NCBI GenBank assembly: GCA_029260415.1
Contig: JAJDDH010000110.1
Location: forward strand, 1 to 8,594
Direction: 5' to 3'
Length of the DNA: 8,594 bases
DNA from: Phycisphaerales bacterium
GTDB taxonomy: Bacteria; Planctomycetota; Phycisphaerae; Phycisphaerales; UBA1924
The position numbers and the translations under genes are program-made. Shown here in pieces: positions 1 to 6,946 of this stretch (position 1 is its first letter; the number at the start of each line of letters is the position of its first letter). The notes beneath the pieces are model-generated. The model searched no databases, was not told the origin of the DNA, and saw nothing but the letters and a program-made list of their open reading frames with translations.

Positions 1-388
1 GCTGCAGCAGCCAGAAGACGAGGCTTACCAGCGTAGCGCCGGGGATGAAGATCGCCAGGATCCGCGGGAGCTCGCGCATCCCCGCGCGGAAGCTCCAGAG
101 CTGGCGGTTGGCAAACCGCTTGTCGAAGATCAGCCAGAGCAGGCAGGCCAGCGTGAAGACCAGCAGCGTGGGGATCATCAGGCGCCCGCCGGCGATCGCC
201 TGAGCCAGGCGCCCGGTGATCCCGATCCGCCCGAGCCAGTCCGCGGCGACGCCCGGGTTCGTGCGCGTCCACCAGAATGCGGCGGGGATGGCGATGAACA
301 GCGTTGCCAGCTCGAGCCAGCGCGCAACAACAACGCCCCGCGTGGGGCGGGGCGTTGCGTTGGTGGTTGGTTCCGCGTCGGTGGTCAC
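1..388 (-). CDS. Probable CPBP-family intramembrane metalloprotease, N-terminal part (runs off the left edge)
   Basis: The minus strand has an open frame of 129 codons from a GTG at 388-386 to the window edge, so the C-terminal part is missing. The translation has a polar N-terminus of about 20 residues and then three hydrophobic segments at about residues 24-41, 70-88 and 109-128. Between the second and third is a basic, aromatic loop that includes FANRQLWSF (92-100). This order, with a 'D+xF..RQLW' loop before the third helix, resembles the N-terminal region of CPBP (CAAX protease and bacteriocin-processing) membrane proteases. The glutamate and histidine catalytic motifs would lie outside the window, so the family call is an inference. 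The GTG is the only usual start after an in-frame TGA at 423-421, and I see no clear ribosome binding site before it. The gene follows aspS by 65 bp on the same strand. A strong hairpin at 331-357 lies inside its first codons, so either the start or its co-transcription with aspS is uncertain. Confidence 0.55.
   Translation of the reverse strand, partial: MTTDAEPTTNATPRPTRGVVVARWLELATLFIAIPAAFWWTRTNPGVAADWLGRIGITGRLAQAIAGGRLMIPTLLVFTLACLLWLIFDKRFANRQLWSFRAGMRELPRILAIFIPGATLVSLVFWLLQ
331..357 (-). terminator. GC-rich hairpin, likely intrinsic terminator of aspS
   Basis: A perfect 10-bp stem (331-340 paired with 348-357, arms CAACGCCCCG and CGGGGCGTTG) encloses a 7-nt loop. Read on the minus strand it is preceded by an A/C-rich stretch and followed by TTGTTG, which resembles a rho-independent terminator with a short, interrupted T tract. 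It lies about 97 nt past the aspS stop, so ending aspS transcripts is the simplest role. It also lies inside the open frame of the next minus-strand gene, which is unusual. Termination function is inferred from structure only. Confidence 0.6.
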
Positions 389-453
389 GGGGGGTGATTC
401 GGTCGCGAGGCGCCGCTCGATTCAGGGGGCCAGTCGCTGACGTCGGGGCGGGT

Positions 454-2244
454 TCACTTCTTGGCCGTGCTCTTGACGTGCAGTTCGCCGAGCTGCTCGT
501 CATCGACGACGTTTGGCGCCTCGCACATGAGGTCCATGCCGGTGAGGCTCTTGGGGAAGGCGATGACGTCGCGGATGTTGTCTGTTCCCGTGAGGTGCAT
601 GATGAGTCGGTCGAGGCCGAAGGCGATGCCGCCGTGGGGCGGGGCGCCGTAGGACAGGGCATCGAGCAGGAAGTTGAACTTGAGCTTGGCTTCTTCGTCG
701 GAGATGCCCAGGAGCTGGAAGACCTTCTTCTGGACGTCCTGCTGGTGGATACGGATGGAGCCGCCACCGATCTCACTGCCGTTGCAGACCATGTCGTAGC
801 CGTCGGAGACGATGGACTCGATGCCCTCGGTATCACTCGGGTCCATACCCATGAAACGGTCGAGCTCGTGATCGGCGGGCGCCGTGAAGGGGTGGTGCAT
901 CGCGTAGAAGCGAGACGTCTCCTCGTCCCACTCGAACATCGGGAAGTCCACGACCCAGAGGAAGTTCCAGGCGCCCTCGGGGATCAGGTCCATGTCTTTG
1001 GCGACCTTCTGGCGCAGCTCGCCCAGGGCCTTGGTCGCGACGCTGTACGTGTCGGCGCCGAAGAGAATCGTGTCCCCGTTCTTGGCGCCCAGGCGGTCGA
1101 TGAGATCCCCCGCGATGGGCTCGACGAACTTGGCGATGCCCGCCTCGAGGGTCCCGCCCGCGACCTTGGTCACGGGCACGCCCCCGGCTCCAAAGTCCTG
1201 TACAAACTTTGAGTACCCGTCGGTGATCTTGCGGGTGAGCTTGTCGGCGCCCCCGGGCACGCGGATGGCCTTGACCACGCCGCGCGGCTTGGCCAGGGCC
1301 TCCTCGAACACCTTGAACTCGGTCTTGGCGCACAGGTCCGAGACGTCCACGAGTTCGAGCTCGTAGCGCGTGTCCGGTCGGTCGATGCCGTAGCGGTCCA
1401 TGGCTTCTTGATACGTAATCTGCGGGAACGCGGGCAGATCGACGCCCATGACGTCCTTCCAGACCGAGCGGGCGAAGCCCTCCATGATGGCGAGGACTTC
1501 CTTGCGATCGACGAAGCTCATCTCGCAGTCGATCTGCGTGAACTCGGCCTGGCGGTCGGCGCGCGGGTCCTCGTCGCGGAAGCAGCGGCAGATCTGCAGG
1601 TAGCGGTCGGCGCCGCCCACCATCAGGATCTGCTTGAACAGCTGCGGCGACTGGGGCAGCGCGTACCACATGCCCGGCTGGTTGCGCGAGGGCACAAGGA
1701 AGTCGCGGGCGCCCTCGGGCGTGGAGCGGCAGAGGTTGGGCGTCTCGATCTCGAGGAAGCCCTGCGCATCGAAGTAGTCGCGCGCGAGCTTGGAGACGCG
1801 GTGGCGCGTCCGCAGGATGTCCTGCATCTTGGGGCGGCGCAGGTCGAGGTAGCGGTGCTTGAGGCGCGTCTCCTCGGCGGGCAGGTTCTTCTCGTCCGAC
1901 GGGATCAGCGGGGGCGACGCCGTGCGGCTGAGCACCTCGAGCTCCGTCACGACCACCTCGACCGCGCCCGTCTCGATCCGCTTGTTGGTTTTCTCGCGGG
2001 CGCGGACCTGCCCTCGGACGGCGATGACATCCTCCAGGTGCAGGCCCTTGGCCTGGGGGGGCAGCTCGGACCCGGAGTCCTCGGCGTCGAACACGAGCTG
2101 GGTGATCCCGTAGCGGTCGCGCACATCGATGAAGACCAACCCGGCGGACTGCTCGCGTCGGGCGTGGACCCAGCCGCAGAGCTGGACAGACTCGCCGGTG
2201 TGCTCCTCGCGGAGCTGGCCGGCGGTGTGGGATCGGGTACGCAT
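454..2244 (-). CDS. aspS: Aspartyl-tRNA synthetase (AspRS, class II)
   Basis: This 596-residue enzyme activates aspartate with ATP and charges tRNA-Asp in the cytoplasm; its length is normal for bacterial AspRS (about 590). An N-terminal OB-fold anticodon-binding domain covers about residues 1-105. The class II core includes TPEGARDFLVPSR (175-187), motif 2 as FRDEDPRADRQAEFTQID (222-239), a bacterial GAD insertion at about 290-420, and motif 3 as GIAFGLDRL (539-547). The start chosen is the ATG at 2244, because conserved homology begins there and GGAG (2255-2252) lies 7 nt upstream. The open frame continues 129 codons further upstream, but that part has no AspRS character and overlaps the divergent gene. 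The specificity loop reads RREQSAGLVFID (29-40): it is about one residue longer than the family norm and carries Gln-Ser where Leu (discriminating) or His (non-discriminating) is usual. It is probably transcribed alone, ending at the hairpin at 331-357. Confidence 0.98.
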   Translation of the reverse strand: MRTRSHTAGQLREEHTGESVQLCGWVHARREQSAGLVFIDVRDRYGITQLVFDAEDSGSELPPQAKGLHLEDVIAVRGQVRAREKTNKRIETGAVEVVVTELEVLSRTASPPLIPSDEKNLPAEETRLKHRYLDLRRPKMQDILRTRHRVSKLARDYFDAQGFLEIETPNLCRSTPEGARDFLVPSRNQPGMWYALPQSPQLFKQILMVGGADRYLQICRCFRDEDPRADRQAEFTQIDCEMSFVDRKEVLAIMEGFARSVWKDVMGVDLPAFPQITYQEAMDRYGIDRPDTRYELELVDVSDLCAKTEFKVFEEALAKPRGVVKAIRVPGGADKLTRKITDGYSKFVQDFGAGGVPVTKVAGGTLEAGIAKFVEPIAGDLIDRLGAKNGDTILFGADTYSVATKALGELRQKVAKDMDLIPEGAWNFLWVVDFPMFEWDEETSRFYAMHHPFTAPADHELDRFMGMDPSDTEGIESIVSDGYDMVCNGSEIGGGSIRIHQQDVQKKVFQLLGISDEEAKLKFNFLLDALSYGAPPHGGIAFGLDRLIMHLTGTDNIRDVIAFPKSLTGMDLMCEAPNVVDDEQLGELHVKSTAKK

Positions 2245-2275
2245 CGGGGGGCTCCGTGGGTGGCTGTCGGGCGGG

Positions 2276-2281
2276 ACTATA
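2276..2281 (-). promoter_or_regulatory. Candidate -10 element for aspS
   Basis: On the minus strand the hexamer TATAGT matches the sigma-70 -10 consensus at five of six positions in an otherwise very GC-rich intergenic region. It would place the transcription start about 24 nt before the aspS ATG, leaving room for the GGAG ribosome binding site. I find no convincing -35 hexamer at 16-18 bp, so this is tentative. Confidence 0.35.
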
Positions 2282-2380
2282 GAAGAGGGGCGAGCGGGGG
2301 CGAGGCGGCGATGTGAGATCGTCAGCGGGGTTGGGCGGGAGAAAGAGTGGTGATCGACGCGGGCGGGGTCCGATAGGCGG

Positions 2381-2398
2381 TTGTGCCCATTGTGCCCC
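2381..2398. repeat. Tandem 9-bp repeat in the aspS/pseudokinase intergenic region
   Basis: Two adjacent 9-bp units, TTGTGCCCA and TTGTGCCCC, differ only in the last base. They sit in the 267-bp divergent intergenic region, just upstream of a perfect 12-bp palindrome (2407-2418). A regulator binding site is possible, but two short copies could also be chance. Confidence 0.4.
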
Positions 2399-2406
2399 GC
2401 GTTCCG

Positions 2407-2418
2407 CCGCGTACGCGG
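2407..2418. promoter_or_regulatory. 12-bp perfect palindrome, possible operator
   Basis: CCGCGTACGCGG is its own reverse complement. It lies 8 bp before the -10-like TAGAAT of the plus-strand gene, where a repressor or activator dimer could bind. Short GC palindromes are common in this composition, so function is uncertain. Confidence 0.25.
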
Positions 2419-2426
2419 TGGGGGGC

Positions 2427-2432
2427 TAGAAT
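2427..2432 (+). promoter_or_regulatory. Candidate -10 element for the pseudokinase gene
   Basis: TAGAAT matches the sigma-70 -10 consensus at five of six positions and lies 79 bp before the chosen ATG at 2512. No good -35 hexamer is visible at normal spacing. If it is used, the transcript would have a leader of roughly 70 nt. Confidence 0.25.
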
Positions 2433-2511
2433 CGGGGCTACTGGAATGAGGTTGGTCGCCAGCGGCGGGGGAGTCCCCCGGCGGGGCGCCCGACGCGAGG
2501 AAGCCGACCGG

Positions 2512-3330
2512 ATGCGTGACCGACCCGATCACCCGCGCCAGCTGGGCCACATCCGGCTTGTGCGCGAACTCCCCGACGCAACCGTCGGGCAGCGCTGGAT
2601 CGGGCTTCACGAGCACCACCGGACGAACCACCTAGTCTATCGCCTGCCCGTCTGCCGCGACCGCGGCGAGCGGCGCGACATGCTCGAGCTGCTCGAGAAG
2701 ACCAGCGCCATCCGCCACCCGCACCTGCTGGCGATCGAGCAGTACACGCTCGGGCGCGACGGGTCGGCCTGGGTCGTGGCGCCGTACACGGGCAGCCAGG
2801 CCGGGCTGGTCACGCTCAACGATCTGCTCGAGGCCAAGGGCGGCACGATGCCCTCCTTCGAGGGCGAGCGCACGCTCGAGCACCTGCTCTCGGGTGTGGC
2901 GCTGGCGCACGAAGCGGGCGTGATGCACGGCCCGGCGCTCGACGACGAGCTGCTGGTCGATCGTCACGGGCGCCTGCTCATCGAGCTCTACGGTCTCCGA
3001 CGCGGGCTGCGCTCCGGCGCAACTTGCGAACAACGCGAGGACGCACGCGACGAGATCCGCTCCATCGTCCAGCTCGGGTACCGACTGCTCACCGGGCTCA
3101 CGCCCGAGGAGCCCATGCTCCCCGCCTCTCGCGTCGTCAAGCGACTCGAGAAGCGTTGGGACGCCTGGTTCGAGCGCGGGCTCGATCCCACAGGCGGGTT
3201 TGACTCCGCGGCGTCGGCGCTCGAGGCGCTGCGCAGCGAAGAGACCCAGGGCGCGCCGGTCGTGCGCGCCAAGTCCGTGCTCGGTCGCCTTGGCTGGGTC
3301 GGGCTCGGCCCCAAGCGTCAGGGCCAGTAA
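2512..3330 (+). CDS. Kinase-fold protein lacking catalytic residues (probable pseudokinase)
   Basis: The 272-residue protein follows the layout of a Ser/Thr (Hanks-type) kinase domain. An N-lobe with a degenerate glycine loop lies at about 15-35, and VYRLP (42-46) stands where VAIK is expected, with Arg for Lys. IRHPHLLAIEQY (68-79) matches the stretch after helix C. GVMHGPALDDELLVD (136-150) lies where HRDLKPENILLD is expected, and ELYGL (158-162) where the DFG motif is expected. The HRD aspartate, its following lysine, the asparagine and the DFG aspartate all appear replaced, so phosphotransfer is unlikely. The later helices are recognisable (DEIRSIVQLGYRLLTG, 180-195). There is no membrane segment, so it is probably cytoplasmic. 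The start is the ATG at 2512, with GAGGAA (2497-2502) 9 nt upstream; an earlier in-frame ATG at 2383 would add 43 basic, low-complexity residues. It is divergent from aspS and converges on the HEAT-repeat gene. The role is unknown; a regulatory scaffold is an inference. Confidence 0.85.
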   Translation: MRDRPDHPRQLGHIRLVRELPDATVGQRWIGLHEHHRTNHLVYRLPVCRDRGERRDMLELLEKTSAIRHPHLLAIEQYTLGRDGSAWVVAPYTGSQAGLVTLNDLLEAKGGTMPSFEGERTLEHLLSGVALAHEAGVMHGPALDDELLVDRHGRLLIELYGLRRGLRSGATCEQREDARDEIRSIVQLGYRLLTGLTPEEPMLPASRVVKRLEKRWDAWFERGLDPTGGFDSAASALEALRSEETQGAPVVRAKSVLGRLGWVGLGPKRQGQ

Positions 3331-3357
3331 CCCCCACAGCCTGAACCGATCGGTGTC

Positions 3358-5352
3358 CTACGGCGCGTCCTCTGCGGCGGTCGCCTCCCCGTGCTCCCCC
3401 GCGCTCGACAGACGCTGACGCAGCCCCGCCAGTCGCTGGGCCTGGGAGTCGCTCAGGGCGCCCGCGAACCGCGTGGTTAGCTCCTGGTGCACCTGCTCGG
3501 CGTGGGGCGAGCCGATCGAGCGGTCAAGGCCCGACAGCCAGGCGTCGGCTGACCCGCCCAGCGCCGAAGCGTCCGCGACCCGCCCCAACGCCAGCAGGGC
3601 GGTCGTCCGCGCGTCGAGCCGGCGTTGGCTGGGCGGGGTCTCGCTGGGTGCGATCGCGTCGAGCGTGAGCAGGGCCTCTGCGGGGCGGTCGAGCTCCAGG
3701 CGCGCCTCGCTCAGGACGACGAGCGCGCGGGTCCGGTCCGGGCTCTCGGGCGCTGAGAGCATCCGGGTGAGCAGACGCTCGCGCTGCGCCGGGTCCTTGA
3801 TCGGCTCGACGCCCTCGACCAGCTCACGGGTCGGGAGAGACTCGCACAGCGTGCTGATCGCCGCGGCGCCCGCCTCGATCGAGGGCGGGGGCAGGGCGAT
3901 GAGCGCCCGCAGGCCTCGGGCGTCGCGCCGGTGCTGCCCGATCGCGCGCGCCGCCAGGTCGTACAGCCCGGTGTCGCTCGTTGCCGCCTTGATGACCGCG
4001 TCGGTCGAGTCCGGGTCGGCGACGACGGCCTCAGCGGCGCGCCGGCGCGTCGCGGCGTCGCCCTGCTCGAGCAGCGCCGCGAGGCGTGCGCGATCGGCGG
4101 GCGTGCCCAGCGCGCTGAGCAGGCGCATCGCCGAGGCGTTGAGCGTCGCGGTCTCACGCAGGCGGATCTCCTCGAGCAGGTCGCCCGTCGCGTGCTCGTC
4201 GGTGAACACCCCCGCGCGGTGCAGCGACCACGCCGTGTCGAGGGCCGCGTCTCGCGTGATGCCATCGGCCAGCGCCCAGCGCGTTACCTGGCGCTCGCAG
4301 CCCTCGCTGGGCCAGCGTGTGACGCCGCGCAGCAACGCCTCGGCTACGCTCGCCTCGGGCTCGCGGCGCAGGCGCTCCGTGATCGCGTGCGCGCCGGTCT
4401 CGGGGGCGAGGCGAACGACCAGCAGCGCCGCCCTGCGGCGCACCGCGGGATCGTCGTCCTCGATCAGCCCGACCGCCGCGAGCCCGACCGACTCGTCAAG
4501 CTGCACCGACGAGGCCAGCTCACGATCGACCAGGTCGAACCCGAGCTGGCGCAGGCGCGGGATCGGGTCGCCCAGCAGCGACGCGAGCAGCGCCGAGCGC
4601 TGGTCCTGCGGCAGGGCCAGGTGCAGGCGGCGGTAGGCCTGGACGAGTTGCGTCTCGGCGCTGTCGAGTTTGCGGCTGAGCCCGTCGGCCCGGGCGGCCA
4701 ACCCCTGGATCAGGCCCCGGAGCCACGCGAGCCCGTCCACGGCGCCCTGCGACTCGAGCCACTCGTCCCACACCTCGGGCTCGTTGGGGGGCGTCCGACC
4801 CGAGAGGCGGATGAGCGCGGCGCGGGCCGCGGCGCGGACCTGCGGGTCCGGGTCCCGCTCGGCCCATTCGACGAGCAACGCCGCGGCGTCACGCGTGCGG
4901 AACGAGCCCGCCGCCGCGGCGACCAGGGACCGCAGCGAGGCGTCGTCGCCCACGGGCAACAGGGAGACGGGCGGCCAGAGCTCCCCGGGGACCACGGGCT
5001 CGGCGCTCATGGCCGCGAGGATGATCCGGGCGCCCGAGTCCGCCTCGGTCGTGCGTCCGAGGATTGCGTTGACAATGACGAGCGATTCTCGCGTGGCGCC
5101 CCGCTGGATGAGCGTCTGGGCGGCCCGGAGGCGGCTGGCGCGGTCCGCAGCGGAGTCCTCGACAACAGCGCCGAACTCCGCGGGGGTGGGCGCCGGCGCG
5201 GGCTCGGGGGCGGGCGCTTCGGGCTGGGTGATGGTCTCGGGGGCGTCCTGGACCGGCGTGTCCTGGGCCAGAACAGGCGTGCAATGGCAGGAAACAGCGA
5301 TCGAGAGGGCGATCAGGGGCTTGAGGGGCATTGGCCTGAGCGGGCTCGGCAT
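3358..5352 (-). CDS. Exported HEAT-repeat-like protein of unknown function
   Basis: The 664-residue product begins with an apparent signal peptide: a short basic region, the hydrophobic stretch LIALSIAV (13-20) and a probable cleavage site after VLA (27-29). A Pro/Ala/Glu-rich linker follows at about 40-60. Cys22 within AVSC could alternatively make it a lipoprotein, though the lipobox is poor. The body is alpha-helical with HEAT-like pairs, for example at 157-184 (DPDPQVRAAARAALIRL), 254-280, 290-316 (DDDPAVRRRAALLVVRLAP) and 418-445 (GDAATRRRAAEAVVADP). The C-terminal part at about 540-600 looks TPR-like (LSEARLELDRPAEALLTL). Such repeats form protein-binding solenoids; I see no enzymatic motif. 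The start chosen is the ATG at 5352, because the signal peptide begins there; neither it nor the ATG at 5331 has a strong ribosome binding site. An upstream in-frame ATG at 5475 would put unlike sequence before the signal. It is divergent from the TPR gene, which suggests but does not prove a shared process, and it would act in the periplasm or at a membrane. Confidence 0.86.
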   Translation of the reverse strand: MPSPLRPMPLKPLIALSIAVSCHCTPVLAQDTPVQDAPETITQPEAPAPEPAPAPTPAEFGAVVEDSAADRASRLRAAQTLIQRGATRESLVIVNAILGRTTEADSGARIILAAMSAEPVVPGELWPPVSLLPVGDDASLRSLVAAAAGSFRTRDAAALLVEWAERDPDPQVRAAARAALIRLSGRTPPNEPEVWDEWLESQGAVDGLAWLRGLIQGLAARADGLSRKLDSAETQLVQAYRRLHLALPQDQRSALLASLLGDPIPRLRQLGFDLVDRELASSVQLDESVGLAAVGLIEDDDPAVRRRAALLVVRLAPETGAHAITERLRREPEASVAEALLRGVTRWPSEGCERQVTRWALADGITRDAALDTAWSLHRAGVFTDEHATGDLLEEIRLRETATLNASAMRLLSALGTPADRARLAALLEQGDAATRRRAAEAVVADPDSTDAVIKAATSDTGLYDLAARAIGQHRRDARGLRALIALPPPSIEAGAAAISTLCESLPTRELVEGVEPIKDPAQRERLLTRMLSAPESPDRTRALVVLSEARLELDRPAEALLTLDAIAPSETPPSQRRLDARTTALLALGRVADASALGGSADAWLSGLDRSIGSPHAEQVHQELTTRFAGALSDSQAQRLAGLRQRLSSAGEHGEATAAEDAP

Positions 5353-5456
5353 GGGGGAACGCCCTGGGTTGGGGACCGGCGAGTCGTTGGGTCCAGCCAA
5401 AGCGTATCCGCCCCGATGGGCGCAAGTGCAGGGTCGGTGGAGAGGGGACCGATGGA

Positions 5457-5485
5457 TTGATGGTCCGCCGAGCATCGAATACCAT
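5457..5485 (+). promoter_or_regulatory. Candidate sigma-70 promoter for the TPR gene
   Basis: TTGATG (5457-5462) and TACCAT (5480-5485) are separated by exactly 17 bp; each matches four of six consensus bases. This is the most AT-rich part of the divergent intergenic region. The start site would be near 5492, leaving a leader of about 38 nt before the GTG at 5530. The -10 overlaps a tandem ATACC repeat and abuts an 8-bp palindrome (TACCGGTA, 5485-5492), which could be an operator. Confidence 0.4.
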
Positions 5486-5529
5486 ACCGGTACGGGTCAG
5501 AATGGCCGACCCCGAAAGCTGGACGAGAC

Positions 5530-6930
5530 GTGAACGACTGGGTTGACGCCGAACATCACGTCGAACGCGCGCACGAGCTGTTCGACGCTGGGCGCTGGGA
5601 CGAAGCCGAGAACGAGCTTCGTCGAGCGTTATCGCTCAACCCCTACCAGGCGGAGTGGCACTTCAACCTCGGGCTCACGCTCGAGGCCGCGGGGCGCGAC
5701 TCCGACGCTGCAGACGCCTTCCGCGACGCCTTCCGCCTCAGCGACGATCCCGACTCGCACGCGGCGATGCTCGTGGGCGTGAACCTCACCCGCGCCGGGC
5801 GCCCGGGCGAGGCGCTCGAGTGGCTCGAGCGCGCCGAGCAGATGGAGCCCGCGGGCACCGAGGCGCAGGTCCACCGGAACGAGGCGCTCGCGCAGCTGGG
5901 TCGGCACGACGACGCGGAGGAGCTGTTCTACGTCGCGCTCGAGATCGATGCGGAGAACCCGGAGCTGTTCGCGGCGATGGCCGACTCGCTCATGGACCGC
6001 TCCAAGTACGACAAGGCGGTCTGGTGCCTGCGCGAGGCGGCGCGCCTGGACCCCGAGCTGCCCCGCGTGCAGGCGCGCCTGGGCGAGGCGTACGCCGCGA
6101 CGGGGCGCCTGGAGCGGGCGAGGCAGCTGTACCTGCGTGAGCTGCGCCAGGACCCGGGCGACATCGACACGCTGCTGGACCTGGGCTCGCTGCTGGTGGA
6201 CATGCACCGCCCGCAGGAGGCGTCGGAGAAGTTCCGGCGCGTGCTGGAGATCGAGCCCGACCACGCCGAGGCGCACCACCTGCTGGGCGATCTGGCCGAT
6301 CGCCAGGGCGACCTGGGCGACGCGCTGGTGCACCTGGACGTCGTGCTACGCCTGGACCCGGAGTACCCCGGGGCCCGCAGGCGCCTGGCGGGGCTGATGC
6401 TCCAGCGCAGCCGCGAGGAAGACCTGCCCCGCGCGCGGGACCTGCTCCGCCTGGAGCTGCGCCGCTCGCGCGAGGACCGCGACGCGTTCACGCCCGAGGC
6501 GCTCGACGAGCTTGGCATGCTGCTGCTCGACGCGGGCATCACGCACGAGTCGGTGCGGGTGCTGCGCGACGCGCTCTCGCAGCGCAGCGAGAACCACCTG
6601 GCGCACCACCACCTGAGCGTGGCGCTGCTCGAGGCCCGCGACGTCCGCGGCGGCATGGAGCACGCCCGACGCTCGCTCATCCTCCAGCCCCGTTTCGTGC
6701 CCGCGATGCACAACCTGGCGCTGGCGCACCTGCGGCTGGGCCAGTGGATGCGGGCGCGGTACTGGGTCCGCCAGGCGACACGCATCGACCCCGACGACGC
6801 GCCGCTGCGCCGTCTGCGTCTGATGCTGCGTCTGCACAGCGTCGCGGGGGTCGCGATGTGGGGCGCCCGCGTGTGCGGGCGGTGCGGACGATGGTCGCTG
6901 GGTGTGCTCACCCGCCCGACCCGGCGCTGA
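5530..6930 (+). CDS. Tetratricopeptide-repeat (TPR) protein
   Basis: The 466-residue protein is almost entirely TPR helices. The conserved repeat-end position recurs at 34-residue spacing at about residues 141, 175, 209, 243 and 277, and again at 353, 387 and 421, with three further units before 141 and a less regular stretch at about 285-320. That makes roughly 11-12 units. Typical elements are GRWDEAENELRRALSLNP (21-38) and LGEAYAATGRLERARQLY (184-201). TPR arrays bind other proteins; no catalytic domain is visible. There is no signal peptide, so a cytoplasmic location is likely. The C-terminus leaves the repeat pattern with a mildly hydrophobic, Cys-containing stretch (VAGVAMWGARVCGRC, 438-452) and a basic tail. 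The start is a GTG, since no in-frame ATG lies close by; the ribosome binding site is weak (GGACGAG, 5521-5527). It is divergent from the HEAT-repeat gene and converges on trpB. The specific function is unknown. Confidence 0.93.
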   Translation: MNDWVDAEHHVERAHELFDAGRWDEAENELRRALSLNPYQAEWHFNLGLTLEAAGRDSDAADAFRDAFRLSDDPDSHAAMLVGVNLTRAGRPGEALEWLERAEQMEPAGTEAQVHRNEALAQLGRHDDAEELFYVALEIDAENPELFAAMADSLMDRSKYDKAVWCLREAARLDPELPRVQARLGEAYAATGRLERARQLYLRELRQDPGDIDTLLDLGSLLVDMHRPQEASEKFRRVLEIEPDHAEAHHLLGDLADRQGDLGDALVHLDVVLRLDPEYPGARRRLAGLMLQRSREEDLPRARDLLRLELRRSREDRDAFTPEALDELGMLLLDAGITHESVRVLRDALSQRSENHLAHHHLSVALLEARDVRGGMEHARRSLILQPRFVPAMHNLALAHLRLGQWMRARYWVRQATRIDPDDAPLRRLRLMLRLHSVAGVAMWGARVCGRCGRWSLGVLTRPTRR

Positions 6931-6946
6931 GGCGTCACACGCCGGG
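6920..6946. terminator. Stem-loop spanning the TPR/trpB convergent stop codons
   Basis: Arms CCCGGCG (6920-6926) and CGCCGGG (6940-6946) pair perfectly around a 13-nt loop. An alternative inner hairpin is GGCGT-CAC-ACGCC (6931-6943). Both genes end here, with 4 bp between their stop codons. Neither strand has a T tract after the stem, so a bidirectional terminator is possible but weakly supported. Confidence 0.3.

Noticed and set aside
304..1212. Plus-strand open frames antisense to aspS (also 1408-2316)
   Set aside because: They lie wholly or mostly within the unmistakable aspS coding sequence and have no domain-like composition.
2245..2631. 129-codon N-terminal extension of AspRS
   Set aside because: AspRS homology begins at the ATG at 2244, which has a GGAG site; the extension is Pro/Ser/Arg-rich and overlaps the start of the divergent kinase-fold gene.
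3331..3357. Possible terminator between the convergent pseudokinase and HEAT genes
   Set aside because: The 27-bp gap holds only a 10-bp palindrome (ACCGATCGGT, 3345-3354) without a loop or T tract, which is not enough for a terminator call.
3931..5460. A 509-codon plus-strand open frame antisense to the HEAT-repeat gene
   Set aside because: It is a high-GC shadow: the opposite strand has a signal peptide and regular helical repeats, while this frame shows only low-complexity Arg/Gly/Ala-rich sequence.
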